From NCBI GenBank assembly GCA_966112615.1, contig CBHWDO010000005.1:186001-250000 (forward strand): a DNA stretch of 64,000 bases, written 5' to 3'. The number at the start of each line of letters is the position of its first letter. The stretch's first letter is position 1. Below, piece after piece: positions 44,016 to 52,521 of the stretch. The notes under the pieces are model-generated. The model did not search any database and was not told where the DNA came from. It worked only from the letters and a program-made list of their open reading frames with translations. Position numbers and translations under genes: made by a program. Source of the DNA: Flavitalea sp966112615 (GTDB lineage Bacteria; Bacteroidota; Bacteroidia; Chitinophagales; Chitinophagaceae).

Positions 44016-46012
44016 TGAGGCGAATATTGTTGATGCTTTGTGTGGTTTTTTCGACTGGTGTTTATGCCCAGCTTAGCGAAAAAGATAGTTTGCTGGCATT
44101 AGTAAAAAAAGCGGGAAATGATAGTACCAAAGCTGACCTTCTTGTGGAGGTCAGCTCTTCACTTTTTAGTGAAGAGCCTGAAGAAGCTCACCGGTATGCC
44201 CTTGAAGCATACCAGTTTGCCGATCGGGCTGGAAACATCAAGGCTAAAGCCATGGCAATGAAGTTTGCCGGATTGTCTAATTACAGGCAAGGTAAAATGG
44301 TAGATGCATTCAGGGATTTTAACCAGTCACTGGATCTATTCCGTTCAATCAATGACATAGTTGGAGAAGCAAATATCCTGAGTAATATAGGTGCTTTATT
44401 CAGCGACCAGGGCGAGGAAGAAACTGCATTGCAAAACCTGTTGCGTTCCTTGGCACTGTCCGAAAAAGTAAATGATTCAAAAAGAATTGCTACGGCCAAA
44501 ATAAACATTGGTTCGATCTATATGAAAAAGTCGTTTACGTACGACAAGGCCATTTTGAATTTTAAACAGGCAATGGATCTTTCAAAAAAGATCAACTATG
44601 ATGATGCGTATGCCATTTCTCTTATCAATCTTGGTGAAACCTATTTTTATAAGAAGCAATATGATTCGGCGCTTTATTTCTACAGCAGGATTGAAGATGA
44701 GATCAAAGATGATGATGAATTGCTAAGCAATGCTTATAAGACAATGGGGAAGATCTACCTGATCAAAAACGATTTTAATAAAGCTGAATATTATTCCAAA
44801 CGTTCTTATGAAATGGCCCGGCGCTCCAATCTGAAATTGGAGATGACAAAATCCCTGGTGGCTCTTGGTGAAACCTTCCAGGCAAAGAACCAGAATGATG
44901 AAGCCATCAAATATTACACGGAAGCACGATCCATTGCTGAAGACCTTAATCTAAACTATGAATTGAAAGATATTTACGAAGGTTTCGCAAGGTCATACGG
45001 TGCTAAAGGAGATTATAAGAATGCACTGGAATATCAAAACCTGCTGAATGCTATTAAAGATACTATTTACAATATTGAAACGGATAAGAAGCTGACTAAT
45101 CTTCAACTGGATTTTGAAATCGATAAAAAGGAAGGACAGATCCAGCTTCTTACAAAAGATAAAGCTTTGCAGGATGTTGAATTGAAAAGGCAACGTATTG
45201 CAAAGAACTCTGCTATTGTGGGATTGGGCATGTTGCTGATCATAGCTTTCATTTTATATCGCAACTACAAGGTGAAAATCAGGACTAATAAAATTCTCGA
45301 TAAACAAAAAGCCGAGATCGAGACTTTGTTGCTTAACATACTTCCTGAAGAAGTTGCCAAAGAACTTCAGGAAACCGGAAATGCAACACCTAAATATTAT
45401 GAGAAAGTTTCGGTGCTGTTTACTGATTTTAAAAGCTTCTCAAAACTTGCAGACCACATGTCACCACAACAGGTGATTGAAGAGTTAAACCTTTATTTCA
45501 CCGCATTTGATTCCATTATTGAAAAATACAACCTGGAAAAGATCAAAACGATTGGAGATGCATATATGTGCGCAGGAGGTATCCCTGTTCCAGATGATAC
45601 ACATCTCGTAAACATTATCAGGGCAAGTATGGAGATCCAGAATTATATTGAATATATGAATGTGGAGAGGAGAAAATCTGGTAAACCTGATTGGGATATG
45701 AGAATAGGTATTCATACAGGTCCGCTTGTTGCCGGGGTGGTTGGAAAGAAGAAATATGCATATGATATCTGGGGTAGCACCGTCAACATCGCTAACAGAA
45801 TGGAAAGTAATGGAGAACCCGGGCAGGTAAACATTTCTGCTGCAACCTATGAACTGGTAAAGCACCAGTTTGCCTGTACATACAGGGGAAAGATCTCAGC
45901 CAAGAATATTGGTGAAGTGGATATGTACTTTGTAAATTATGAGATAGGTAAAGAAACAGGCACCAAGGAACAGTCCATTATTTATGAACAGGAAAAATTC
46001 ATTCCAAATTAA
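44012..46012 (+). CDS. TPR adenylate cyclase (class III), membrane-anchored
   Basis: 666 residues: a signal-like start (RRILLMLCVVFSTGVYAQ), TPR repeats (about 40-350), a coiled-coil-like linker, a membrane helix near 397-412 (VGLGMLLIIAFILYR), and a C-terminal class III cyclase domain. Metal ligands are Asp472 (VLFTDFKSF) and Asp516 (TIGDAYM). Adenine-specifying residues are Lys512 and Asp585 (YDIWGSTVN), with Asn592 and Arg596 for the transition state, so cAMP rather than cGMP is the predicted product. The TPR part would be periplasmic. It overlaps the subtilase by 4 bases and its 3' end overlaps the convergent epimerase by 4 bases. Confidence 0.92.
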   Translation: MMRRILLMLCVVFSTGVYAQLSEKDSLLALVKKAGNDSTKADLLVEVSSSLFSEEPEEAHRYALEAYQFADRAGNIKAKAMAMKFAGLSNYRQGKMVDAFRDFNQSLDLFRSINDIVGEANILSNIGALFSDQGEEETALQNLLRSLALSEKVNDSKRIATAKINIGSIYMKKSFTYDKAILNFKQAMDLSKKINYDDAYAISLINLGETYFYKKQYDSALYFYSRIEDEIKDDDELLSNAYKTMGKIYLIKNDFNKAEYYSKRSYEMARRSNLKLEMTKSLVALGETFQAKNQNDEAIKYYTEARSIAEDLNLNYELKDIYEGFARSYGAKGDYKNALEYQNLLNAIKDTIYNIETDKKLTNLQLDFEIDKKEGQIQLLTKDKALQDVELKRQRIAKNSAIVGLGMLLIIAFILYRNYKVKIRTNKILDKQKAEIETLLLNILPEEVAKELQETGNATPKYYEKVSVLFTDFKSFSKLADHMSPQQVIEELNLYFTAFDSIIEKYNLEKIKTIGDAYMCAGGIPVPDDTHLVNIIRASMEIQNYIEYMNVERRKSGKPDWDMRIGIHTGPLVAGVVGKKKYAYDIWGSTVNIANRMESNGEPGQVNISAATYELVKHQFACTYRGKISAKNIGEVDMYFVNYEIGKETGTKEQSIIYEQEKFIPN

Positions 46013-47031
46013 AATGGATCAAAGAGTTTAACACCTAATCCTGGTTCGGAAGAAACCGCTACTGTGCCATTCTCATACAACAGTCCACTGGCAAGGTCTT
46101 CAGCAAGTAATAAAGGTCCATCACAATCAATATAATCAGCAAGTGGTGCCAGGTGTGCAATGGCTGCAGAACCAATACTTGATTCATTCATACTTCCGAT
46201 CATGACTTTTAATCCCAGTTTCCTGGCATGCTCGATCATTTGTCGTGCAGGAGTTGGACCACTGCATTTAGTTAACTTAATGTTGATCCCATGAAAATAT
46301 CCATTGCATTTTTCAACATCATTTTCTGAAACACAGGATTCATCTGCAATCACCGGGATCTTTGAACGCTGGTACAAAACACGCATTCCATCCCAGTCAT
46401 CTTTAGCCAGCGGCTGTTCAACGAACTCCACTCCCATTGCTGCCAGTGCATCAATTTTTGAGACTGCTTCATCCAGCGTCCATGCAGCATTAGCATCAAC
46501 CCTGATGATTCCTTCAGTATGTTTTCTTAATTCTTCAATGATCTGAATATCATTTTTACCACCAAGCTTTACTTTATAAATTGGCCATGGTTTATTATCC
46601 ATCTTTTCAACCATCGATTCAATTGAATCGATTCCGATAGTATAATCGGTTATAGGAACATCCGTACGATCAATGTTCCAAAGCTGTGAAAGACTCATGC
46701 GCTTGGACTTCCCATAGAAATCACAGTAAGCCATATCAAGTGCACAAACAAGGAAGGGATTTTTAGGAAACAGGTGATGAAGATAATGCCAGTAACGCTC
46801 AGGTTCCGTATAAGCATATCGCTCTACCATCAGTTTTTTGGCTTGCAGGTCAGCTACCATTTTATCAGTAGTGATATCATAATAACTGATCGCAGGTGCT
46901 TCACCATAACCAACTAATCCACGATACTCCAATTTTACAATTAAAGTTGGCTGATGAGTTTTCGTTCCCTTCGATATAGTAAAAGGAAATTGAAATGGCA
47001 GGTTATATTCTTTCCAGGAAACTTTGAACAT
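46009..47031 (-). CDS. Dipeptide epimerase (enolase superfamily)
   Basis: 340 residues of the mandelate racemase/muconate-lactonizing group. The KxK acid/base pair is in YKVKLGG near 152, the metal ligands are in RVDANAAW, VEQPL and IADES, and the second Lys is in NIKLTKCSG. The DxD motif in YIDCDGPLLL near 297 marks the L-Ala-D/L-Glu-type dipeptide epimerases, which help recycle murein peptides; Bacteroidota members vary in dipeptide preference. Its ATG overlaps the malQ stop as TAATG, so translation is probably coupled. The 3' end overlaps the adenylate cyclase by 4 bases. Confidence 0.92.
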   Translation of the reverse strand: MFKVSWKEYNLPFQFPFTISKGTKTHQPTLIVKLEYRGLVGYGEAPAISYYDITTDKMVADLQAKKLMVERYAYTEPERYWHYLHHLFPKNPFLVCALDMAYCDFYGKSKRMSLSQLWNIDRTDVPITDYTIGIDSIESMVEKMDNKPWPIYKVKLGGKNDIQIIEELRKHTEGIIRVDANAAWTLDEAVSKIDALAAMGVEFVEQPLAKDDWDGMRVLYQRSKIPVIADESCVSENDVEKCNGYFHGINIKLTKCSGPTPARQMIEHARKLGLKVMIGSMNESSIGSAAIAHLAPLADYIDCDGPLLLAEDLASGLLYENGTVAVSSEPGLGVKLFDPF

Positions 47032-49709
47032 TATCTTCCGCTTGCTTCAATAAAATGTTTCAGGTTTTCATTGAATTCCTTTTGCTTCATGAGGTCTTCA
47101 ATGCTGATGTGCATCCTGTATTGCCAGTAATGCTTTGGATTTGCAGGAACATTAATCCTTTCTTCATGCGGATCGATCCTGCGGATCTTTTCATCCATCC
47201 CCATCAGGTCCTGCATCTGGAAGATACTCCACATAGCAGGTGAGTAAAGGTGTTGCAAAACAATTGCCTTATTGATCCAATCCTCACAATAGAAAGGAAC
47301 TTCACCCCACTGACCTAATTCTTTATTGTAGAAACGCTGTGTAGATTCCCTGTTTTCTTCCCACCAGCCCCGGATAGTACTCATATCATGGGTAGAAGGT
47401 GTAACAACAGATAGATAAGGAGCAGTTGCAGGATGAAAGAATTCCTGTCCCTCCTGCTTTGGCATTCGCTGGATCTCGAGACTTAAAATCCCCAACTGTT
47501 TCATAACGTCCGGTACACAATGTGGAACAAGTCCTAAGTCTTCACCACAGATCAACATATTTGTTGAAGCCCTTAATGCTGGTAATTTTTTCATTGCTTC
47601 CTGCTGCCAGTAAGCATCCTGTCTCCGGAAGAAATAATCAACATACAATTCATTCAGATGATGCTGTGTATGTCCGTCGAGGTGTTTGTAAGATGTAGTT
47701 CCATCAATACCAAACCGGAAATGATATTGACCAGGATTGTTTTGATCCTCAAACAGGATCACATTCGAGATCAGATCGAATAATGCCTGTTTTAAAAATG
47801 CATTATTGTTATCCTCTTCCAGTGATGCAAAATGTTCTTCAACTTTTCTTTGTGTATCAAACTCCTGCTTTAGGCTAAAATATCCATTGGTGCCGGGTTC
47901 CAGGAAAGCATACATGTCCTGCTTTCGATCACCAAACAATTCACTCAGTACATACTCATTAATGAATGGTTTGCAAAATCGATCTTTATCGAACCAGATG
48001 CCACGATTGCTGATCTCCTCCTCATATAATGGTCTTGCAGGGACAAACCTTCCCATGATCCCTTCAACAGCATTCAAAGGGATACTCCAGATCCTGAAAA
48101 ATCCAAGAATGTGATCAATTCGGAAAGCATCAAAATAATAACTCATCTGGTGGAATCTTTTATGCCACCATTTGAATCCATTCTCCGCCATCTTCTCCCA
48201 GTTATATGTAGGAAATCCCCAGTTCTGGCCTTTTACCGCAAAGCCATCGGGTGGAGCTCCTGCCTGTTGATCCATGTGATATAGTTCTGGTTCCATCCAG
48301 GCATCACAACTGTAACGATATACGCCGATAGGGATATCACCTTTCATGATAATGCCCTGCTTATGTGCATAAGCAACTGCCTCACTCAATTGAACATGCA
48401 GATGGTACTGCAGGTAATATTGAAATGCTATTTCATTGAAATGTTTTGCTTTCGGCGATACAAATTTGTCAATAGCAGTTTTATCATATGTGCTGTACAC
48501 TTTCCACTTCGTGAAATCTGATGTTCCATTTTTGTCACGCAAATAGGAGAAGGCAGCATATGGTACCAGCCAGTGCTTGTTTTCATTGAAGAATTGCAGG
48601 AAGGAATCATCTTTGAGAAACTCTTCTTTTTCCAGGTGAAACAACTCTTTTGCTGCCATCAGCTTCAGCTTCAGCACATCTTCATAATCAACAGCAGTAA
48701 GTTCATTCAACTGCTTTTGCTTTTTCTTCAAAGGCTTAATAACAGAAGCCATTTTCTTTCCTGCAACTGATTCAAGATTGAGGAAGATAGGATGCAATGC
48801 AAATGCTGAAATGGCTGCATACGGATAAGAATCGGTCCAGCTATGTGTGGCGGTTGTATCATTTACCGGCAGGATCTGGATCACTTTCAATCCAATTTTC
48901 TTCGACCAGTCTGCCAAAGCCTTTATATCGTTGAATTCTCCAACACCAAATGAATTCTTTGTTCTCAAACTGAAGACAGGAACAGCTACACCTGCACCCT
49001 TCCATGTATTATTGGCCAGGTGTACAAACCCATCATGTACAATGGTCAATTTATCTTCTGCATCCCCGCGTAAAAACCTGTTCTCCCCTGCTTCAAACTG
49101 AATGAATGCTTTTTTCCTGGTATCGTAGATCCCGTATTTATAATTTAAAGGAAGATCTTCGTGGGGAATGTGAAGCGATTGCTTCCACCAGCCATCTTCG
49201 CAACTGAAGAGTACAGGGTTTTCGGTCGACCAATCACCCAATGACTGACCGCTACCCAATAGGCAAACCACCTGGTGTTTTCCAAGCAACGGTGCCTGTA
49301 CCTTAAACTGGTGGGTGATCTTTTTGGGAGATTTCAGTTTTACAGTCTTGAAATGCCCGTCGAGCAGGATCTTTTGGAATGGATCTGTAAAAAAGATATT
49401 CTCATATTCCCCAGCATAATTCCATGTATCAACCAGGTGAAGCACTTCATTTTTTACACCCGAAAGATCAACAATACGACCGTTTCCACCTTCCAGCACA
49501 GTATTAGAACCCTCGGTCTGGAGTATATATCGGTACTTTAATTCTTCAACCCCGGCGATTTCCAATTCCCCAAACCAGAAATCATTATTGAAATAAGATA
49601 ATTTGAATGCTTTGGAAGCGTCATTAGCTCCTAATTCCGAAATATTTCCTGAAACCTCTAGACTTTGACCTGGCACTGTACTGAATCGGATATAAAAAAC
49701 TATTTTCAT
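47031..49709 (-). CDS. malQ: 4-alpha-glucanotransferase with two N-terminal CBM20 modules (DPE2-like)
   Basis: 892 residues, larger than the E. coli enzyme because of two starch-binding CBM20 modules (about 1-100 and 125-240; VCLLGSGQSLGDWSTENPVLF is in the second). The GH77 domain holds the nucleophile region AFRIDHILGFFRIW, the acid/base CGEDLGLVP and the third acidic residue in TPSTHDMSTIRGWW. It transfers glucan units between maltodextrins in the cytoplasm. A matching -33/-7 pair lies just upstream. The dipeptide epimerase follows with a TAATG overlap. The first of several genes here with a TAnnTTCG -7. Confidence 0.94.
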   Translation of the reverse strand: MKIVFYIRFSTVPGQSLEVSGNISELGANDASKAFKLSYFNNDFWFGELEIAGVEELKYRYILQTEGSNTVLEGGNGRIVDLSGVKNEVLHLVDTWNYAGEYENIFFTDPFQKILLDGHFKTVKLKSPKKITHQFKVQAPLLGKHQVVCLLGSGQSLGDWSTENPVLFSCEDGWWKQSLHIPHEDLPLNYKYGIYDTRKKAFIQFEAGENRFLRGDAEDKLTIVHDGFVHLANNTWKGAGVAVPVFSLRTKNSFGVGEFNDIKALADWSKKIGLKVIQILPVNDTTATHSWTDSYPYAAISAFALHPIFLNLESVAGKKMASVIKPLKKKQKQLNELTAVDYEDVLKLKLMAAKELFHLEKEEFLKDDSFLQFFNENKHWLVPYAAFSYLRDKNGTSDFTKWKVYSTYDKTAIDKFVSPKAKHFNEIAFQYYLQYHLHVQLSEAVAYAHKQGIIMKGDIPIGVYRYSCDAWMEPELYHMDQQAGAPPDGFAVKGQNWGFPTYNWEKMAENGFKWWHKRFHQMSYYFDAFRIDHILGFFRIWSIPLNAVEGIMGRFVPARPLYEEEISNRGIWFDKDRFCKPFINEYVLSELFGDRKQDMYAFLEPGTNGYFSLKQEFDTQRKVEEHFASLEEDNNNAFLKQALFDLISNVILFEDQNNPGQYHFRFGIDGTTSYKHLDGHTQHHLNELYVDYFFRRQDAYWQQEAMKKLPALRASTNMLICGEDLGLVPHCVPDVMKQLGILSLEIQRMPKQEGQEFFHPATAPYLSVVTPSTHDMSTIRGWWEENRESTQRFYNKELGQWGEVPFYCEDWINKAIVLQHLYSPAMWSIFQMQDLMGMDEKIRRIDPHEERINVPANPKHYWQYRMHISIEDLMKQKEFNENLKHFIEASGR

Positions 49710-49728
49710 CTTCGGTGTTGTAAGTAGG

Positions 49729-49759
49729 CGAATTTATACAATATGTACAAATAACACAA
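49729..49759 (-). promoter_or_regulatory. malQ promoter (TTG-N20-TAAATTCG)
   Basis: On the minus strand TTG (49757-49759) is 20 bases before TAAATTCG (49729-49736), a variant of the consensus -7 with C for T at position 7. The predicted start is about 13 bases before the ATG at 49709. Confidence 0.6.
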
Positions 49760-49810
49760 TGTCTTTTCTAGCAATTCCTTAACAATTGCCCTAAAATAAA
49801 TAAACTGCAT

Positions 49811-49833
49811 AAAAAAGCCCGGAAAATCCGGGC
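49811..49833 (-). terminator. Terminator of the 51-residue membrane protein gene
   Basis: On the minus strand GCCCGGA, loop TTT and TCCGGGC form a perfect 7-bp stem followed by six T, about 29 bases past the stop at 49862. It isolates the small gene from malQ. Confidence 0.9.
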
Positions 49834-49861
49834 ATTATATATAAGAATATTTTCTTTTCTA

Positions 49862-50017
49862 TCAAATTATATCCATTGCAAGTACAAAGAAAGTACAAAC
49901 AAAAGGAAGCGTCATGGTCAACATTTCTCCTTTAAAAGCCCACACCAGGAAGAACGCTGCTACGGACAAAAAGAAAAGTACCCAGTATAATCCACGTGAT
50001 CTTTTAGAAGTTTCCAT
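49862..50017 (-). CDS. 51-residue two-helix membrane protein, unknown function
   Basis: Read directly from the minus strand: ATG at 50017, TGA at 49862-49864. It begins METSKRSRGLYWVLFFLSVA and ends FFVLAMDII. Two hydrophobic helices (about 10-26 and 35-50) are separated by KGEM; charged residues cluster at the N-terminus. The support for coding is good because the gene has its own promoter (TTG-N20-TATTTTCG) and terminator within 230 bases. I do not recognise a family. A 2-TM hairpin of this size is common among small stress or regulatory membrane proteins. Confidence 0.75.
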   Translation of the reverse strand: METSKRSRGLYWVLFFLSVAAFFLVWAFKGEMLTMTLPFVCTFFVLAMDII

Positions 50018-50034
50018 ATTCCTTAAAATTTTGG

Positions 50035-50065
50035 CGAAAATATAAGTTATTGATTAATACTCCAA
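50035..50065 (-). promoter_or_regulatory. Promoter of the 51-residue gene (TTG-N20-TATTTTCG)
   Basis: On the minus strand TTG (50063-50065) lies 20 bases before TATTTTCG (50035-50042). Spacing and -7 are like those of malQ. The predicted start is near 50028, about 11 bases before the ATG. The -33 touches the region just beyond the stop of the upstream gene. Confidence 0.6.
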
Positions 50066-50071
50066 TTTTTA

Positions 50072-51286
50072 TCAGTTATCTCCACTACCACTAAACAGGT
50101 CCAGGCTGACAGGTTCCGGCTTTTCGATGGTAATGGTTTGCTTAAGGCGCATTGCCACAGGCTGAGAGCCCTTCTTTGCTGGTTCCCAATGAGGCATTCC
50201 TTCAAAAAGGAGCTCCAGTTTTTCATTGAGCTGATCATTCCCTCCATTCAGAACCCTAGCATATGCGGGCTTTCCTTGTTTATCAATAATGAAATCCATC
50301 ATGATATAGGTCTTCTTTTGATCTTTGCCCAGGTAAGAGATCATATCCCTGCTGGTTTTGTCCAGGAATTCTTTAAATGCTGAAGATCCTCCGGGAAAAG
50401 CCGGTAACTGGTCCACGGTTTTCGCAAGGTCTTCTTCTTTGAATTCGGTCCTGGGTCTTTCCTTTTTCTTAACCTCAACAATTTTCACTTCTTCTTTTTC
50501 TTCAGGATAAGTATTGCCATCAACGAGGTAACGTCCGTTCCTGTTCACCAGGATCACCGGCATATGTTTCGACTTCTCGAAATAATAATAGGCATCCTTC
50601 ATCTCGGCAACCAGTGGCTTGTATTCCGGAAAATCTCTGAGGTACCTGTTTAGGTAATCCGCACTCTTTGGATTTTTAAACTGGATCGGGAAAATATGTA
50701 CAGGAATGAATTCTTGTCCCTGCGCTCTTGCATGAGCTGCCAGTATATACAGTTCTTCGATCTGCTGATCAGTAATGGGAATACATCCAGTAGTTACACA
50801 ACTTCCATGAATGTAAATATCTCCTCCCGGCTGCAGGCTATCGCTCAACACCCTGTCGGAAAGGTTTGGATAATTCAGGCCAAGGCTTAAATGGTACTGA
50901 CTTCTCGGATTGAATTCATTGATATAATAAAATCCTTCAGGAACCTGGAAATCGCCCTGCATTCTTTTAGGGCCAAGGCTTCCTGCGAGTGCACATACCT
51001 TATAAGTCTTGAAAAGCTTGAATTTCTCATCCTTTTCGTAGCGCACCCAAACCTCCAGCTGGCTATCGAATTTGAATGATCTGAGGTAGATCGATTTCAC
51101 AGGCCATGCAAGTCCCTTTGCCTTGAACTGCTTCATCAATGTATCTTCCTTTCTTTTCAAAGCATCATTCGGCCTTGGAAATGAACGTTGATAGTCGATA
51201 AAATTGAAGTTGGAAACAGCGTTCTGGGCGTACCCGGAAACACAAAGAAGGGATAATATGGTTGCTACAAAAATATTTCTCATCAT
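50072..51286 (-). CDS. L,D-transpeptidase/YafK-like enzyme fused to a TonB C-terminal domain
   Basis: The long frame opens at 51481, but the real start is almost certainly ATG 51286 or 51283 (MRNIFVATILSLLCVSGYAQ), because the extension would overlap HPPD, is not signal-like, and a -7 element sits at 51297-51304. The catalytic region YIHGSCVTTGCIPITDQQIE is the His-Cys motif of the YkuD/YafK fold; YafK relatives cleave the lipoprotein-murein bond, others make 3-3 crosslinks. The C-terminal 85 residues (LPAFPGGSSAFKEFLDK to the end) match a TonB C-terminal domain. The linker (EVKIVEVKKKERPRTEFKEE) is charged. I see this as a periplasmic cell-wall enzyme. Confidence 0.82.
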   Translation of the reverse strand: MMRNIFVATILSLLCVSGYAQNAVSNFNFIDYQRSFPRPNDALKRKEDTLMKQFKAKGLAWPVKSIYLRSFKFDSQLEVWVRYEKDEKFKLFKTYKVCALAGSLGPKRMQGDFQVPEGFYYINEFNPRSQYHLSLGLNYPNLSDRVLSDSLQPGGDIYIHGSCVTTGCIPITDQQIEELYILAAHARAQGQEFIPVHIFPIQFKNPKSADYLNRYLRDFPEYKPLVAEMKDAYYYFEKSKHMPVILVNRNGRYLVDGNTYPEEKEEVKIVEVKKKERPRTEFKEEDLAKTVDQLPAFPGGSSAFKEFLDKTSRDMISYLGKDQKKTYIMMDFIIDKQGKPAYARVLNGGNDQLNEKLELLFEGMPHWEPAKKGSQPVAMRLKQTITIEKPEPVSLDLFSGSGDN

Positions 51287-51296
51287 TAGGACTTTG

Positions 51297-51304
51297 CGAA
51301 AATA
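51297..51304 (-). promoter_or_regulatory. -7 element TATTTTCG for the YafK-TonB gene
   Basis: Same variant as the preceding promoter, but no -33 TTG 17-23 bases away. It lies about 10 bases from the ATG at 51286, giving an almost leaderless transcript, and is inside the 3' intergenic space after HPPD. Confidence 0.4.
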
Positions 51305-51314
51305 CAATTTTCCT

Positions 51315-52451
51315 CTATAGATTGCCGCGCATTTCCTGCTCTCTTTCGATAGCTTCGAATAATGCTTTAAAATTTCCCTTACCAAAACTCTTTGCGCCTT
51401 TGCGCTGAATGATTTCAAAGAAGAAAGTCGGCCTGTCCTGAACCGGCTTGCTGAAGATCTGCAACAGGTATCCTTCATCATCCCGATCCACCAGGATTCC
51501 CAGTTTTTTTAATGGTTCCAGGTCTTCATCAATATGCCCGACCCTGTCTACCAATTCATCATAATAGCTGGTTGGCACTGTTAAAAATTCAACACCCCTG
51601 TTCTGCAGTTCAGTAACAGTATGCACTATATTATTTGTTGCAAGTGCTACATGCTGACAACCTTCTCCCTCATAAAATTCAAGGAACTCTTCTACCTGCG
51701 ATTTTTTCTTTCCTTCTGCCGGCTCATTAATAGGAAATTTCACATACCCATTGCCGTTACTCATTACCTTACTCATTAACGCAGAATATTCGGTTGAAAT
51801 ATCTTTATCGTCGAACGACAGGATATTTTTGAATCCCATAACATCTTCATAGAATTTCACCCATTTGTTCATCTGGTTCCAACCAACATTTCCAACACAA
51901 TGATCAACATATAAAAGTCCAGTGGGCTGTGTATTATAACCAGATTTCCATTCCCTGAAACTAGGCATGAAAGCTCCATGGTAATCTTTTCGTTCAATAA
52001 ATAAATGAATGGTTTCACCGTAAGTATGAATACCACTCATGACCAGTTTCCCATGATCATCTTCCAGCACCGTTGGTTCCATAAAAGATATGGCGCCTCT
52101 TTTGGTAGTCTGCTCCCATGCATCGCGTGCATCATCAACCTTTAAAGCCAGTGACCTTACTCCATCGCCATGCTTGTTGATATGGGCTGCGATCCTTCCT
52201 GAAGATCTCAATGGTGAAGTAAAAACGAATGTTAGTTTTTCCTGGCGAACAGCATAACTCACCCGGTCGCGCACACCCGTTTCGGGGCCGCTGTAGGCAA
52301 GGGATTGAAATCCGAATGCGGTCTTGTAATAATGGGCTGCCTGTTTTGCATTCCCCACAAAGAATTCAACATAATCAGTACCTGACAATGGCAGGAAATC
52401 CTGCACAACATTTTCTTTTGCAATAGCATCGTTAGTAGCAAGCATGGACAT
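51315..52451 (-). CDS. hppD: 4-hydroxyphenylpyruvate dioxygenase
   Basis: A non-heme iron enzyme converting 4-hydroxyphenylpyruvate to homogentisate in tyrosine degradation. The 378-residue protein has two vicinal-oxygen-chelate halves. Iron ligands are His in YVDHCVGNVGWNQM, His in CQHVALATNNI, and Glu in FFFEIIQRKGAKSFGKGNF near the C-terminus. Starts at 52451 (MSMLATND) or 52445 are equally possible. Other tyrosine-catabolic genes (homogentisate dioxygenase, fumarylacetoacetase) are not in the window. It is divergent from purK and shares an overlapping -7 region with it. Confidence 0.95.
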   Translation of the reverse strand: MSMLATNDAIAKENVVQDFLPLSGTDYVEFFVGNAKQAAHYYKTAFGFQSLAYSGPETGVRDRVSYAVRQEKLTFVFTSPLRSSGRIAAHINKHGDGVRSLALKVDDARDAWEQTTKRGAISFMEPTVLEDDHGKLVMSGIHTYGETIHLFIERKDYHGAFMPSFREWKSGYNTQPTGLLYVDHCVGNVGWNQMNKWVKFYEDVMGFKNILSFDDKDISTEYSALMSKVMSNGNGYVKFPINEPAEGKKKSQVEEFLEFYEGEGCQHVALATNNIVHTVTELQNRGVEFLTVPTSYYDELVDRVGHIDEDLEPLKKLGILVDRDDEGYLLQIFSKPVQDRPTFFFEIIQRKGAKSFGKGNFKALFEAIEREQEMRGNL

Positions 52452-52499
52452 ATAGGTTTAAGCCGTCAAGTTAATGAAAATGGATTCACGCCGGAATCT

Positions 52500-52517
52500 T
52501 ACTTTTGCGCAAAACTA
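52500..52517. promoter_or_regulatory. Overlapping back-to-back -7 elements for purK and hppD
   Basis: TACTTTTGCGCAAAACTA holds a plus-strand -7 TACTTTTG (52500-52507) and a minus-strand TAGTTTTG (52510-52517). Both match TAnnTTTG. The predicted start of each lies within the other's element, so the two promoters should exclude each other. Neither has a clear -33. Confidence 0.6.
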
Positions 52518-52521
52518 GTTC

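Noticed and set aside
51287..51481. N-terminal extension of the YafK-TonB open frame
   Set aside because: It overlaps hppD by 167 bases, lacks signal features, and the signal peptide begins at the ATG at 51286 or 51283.
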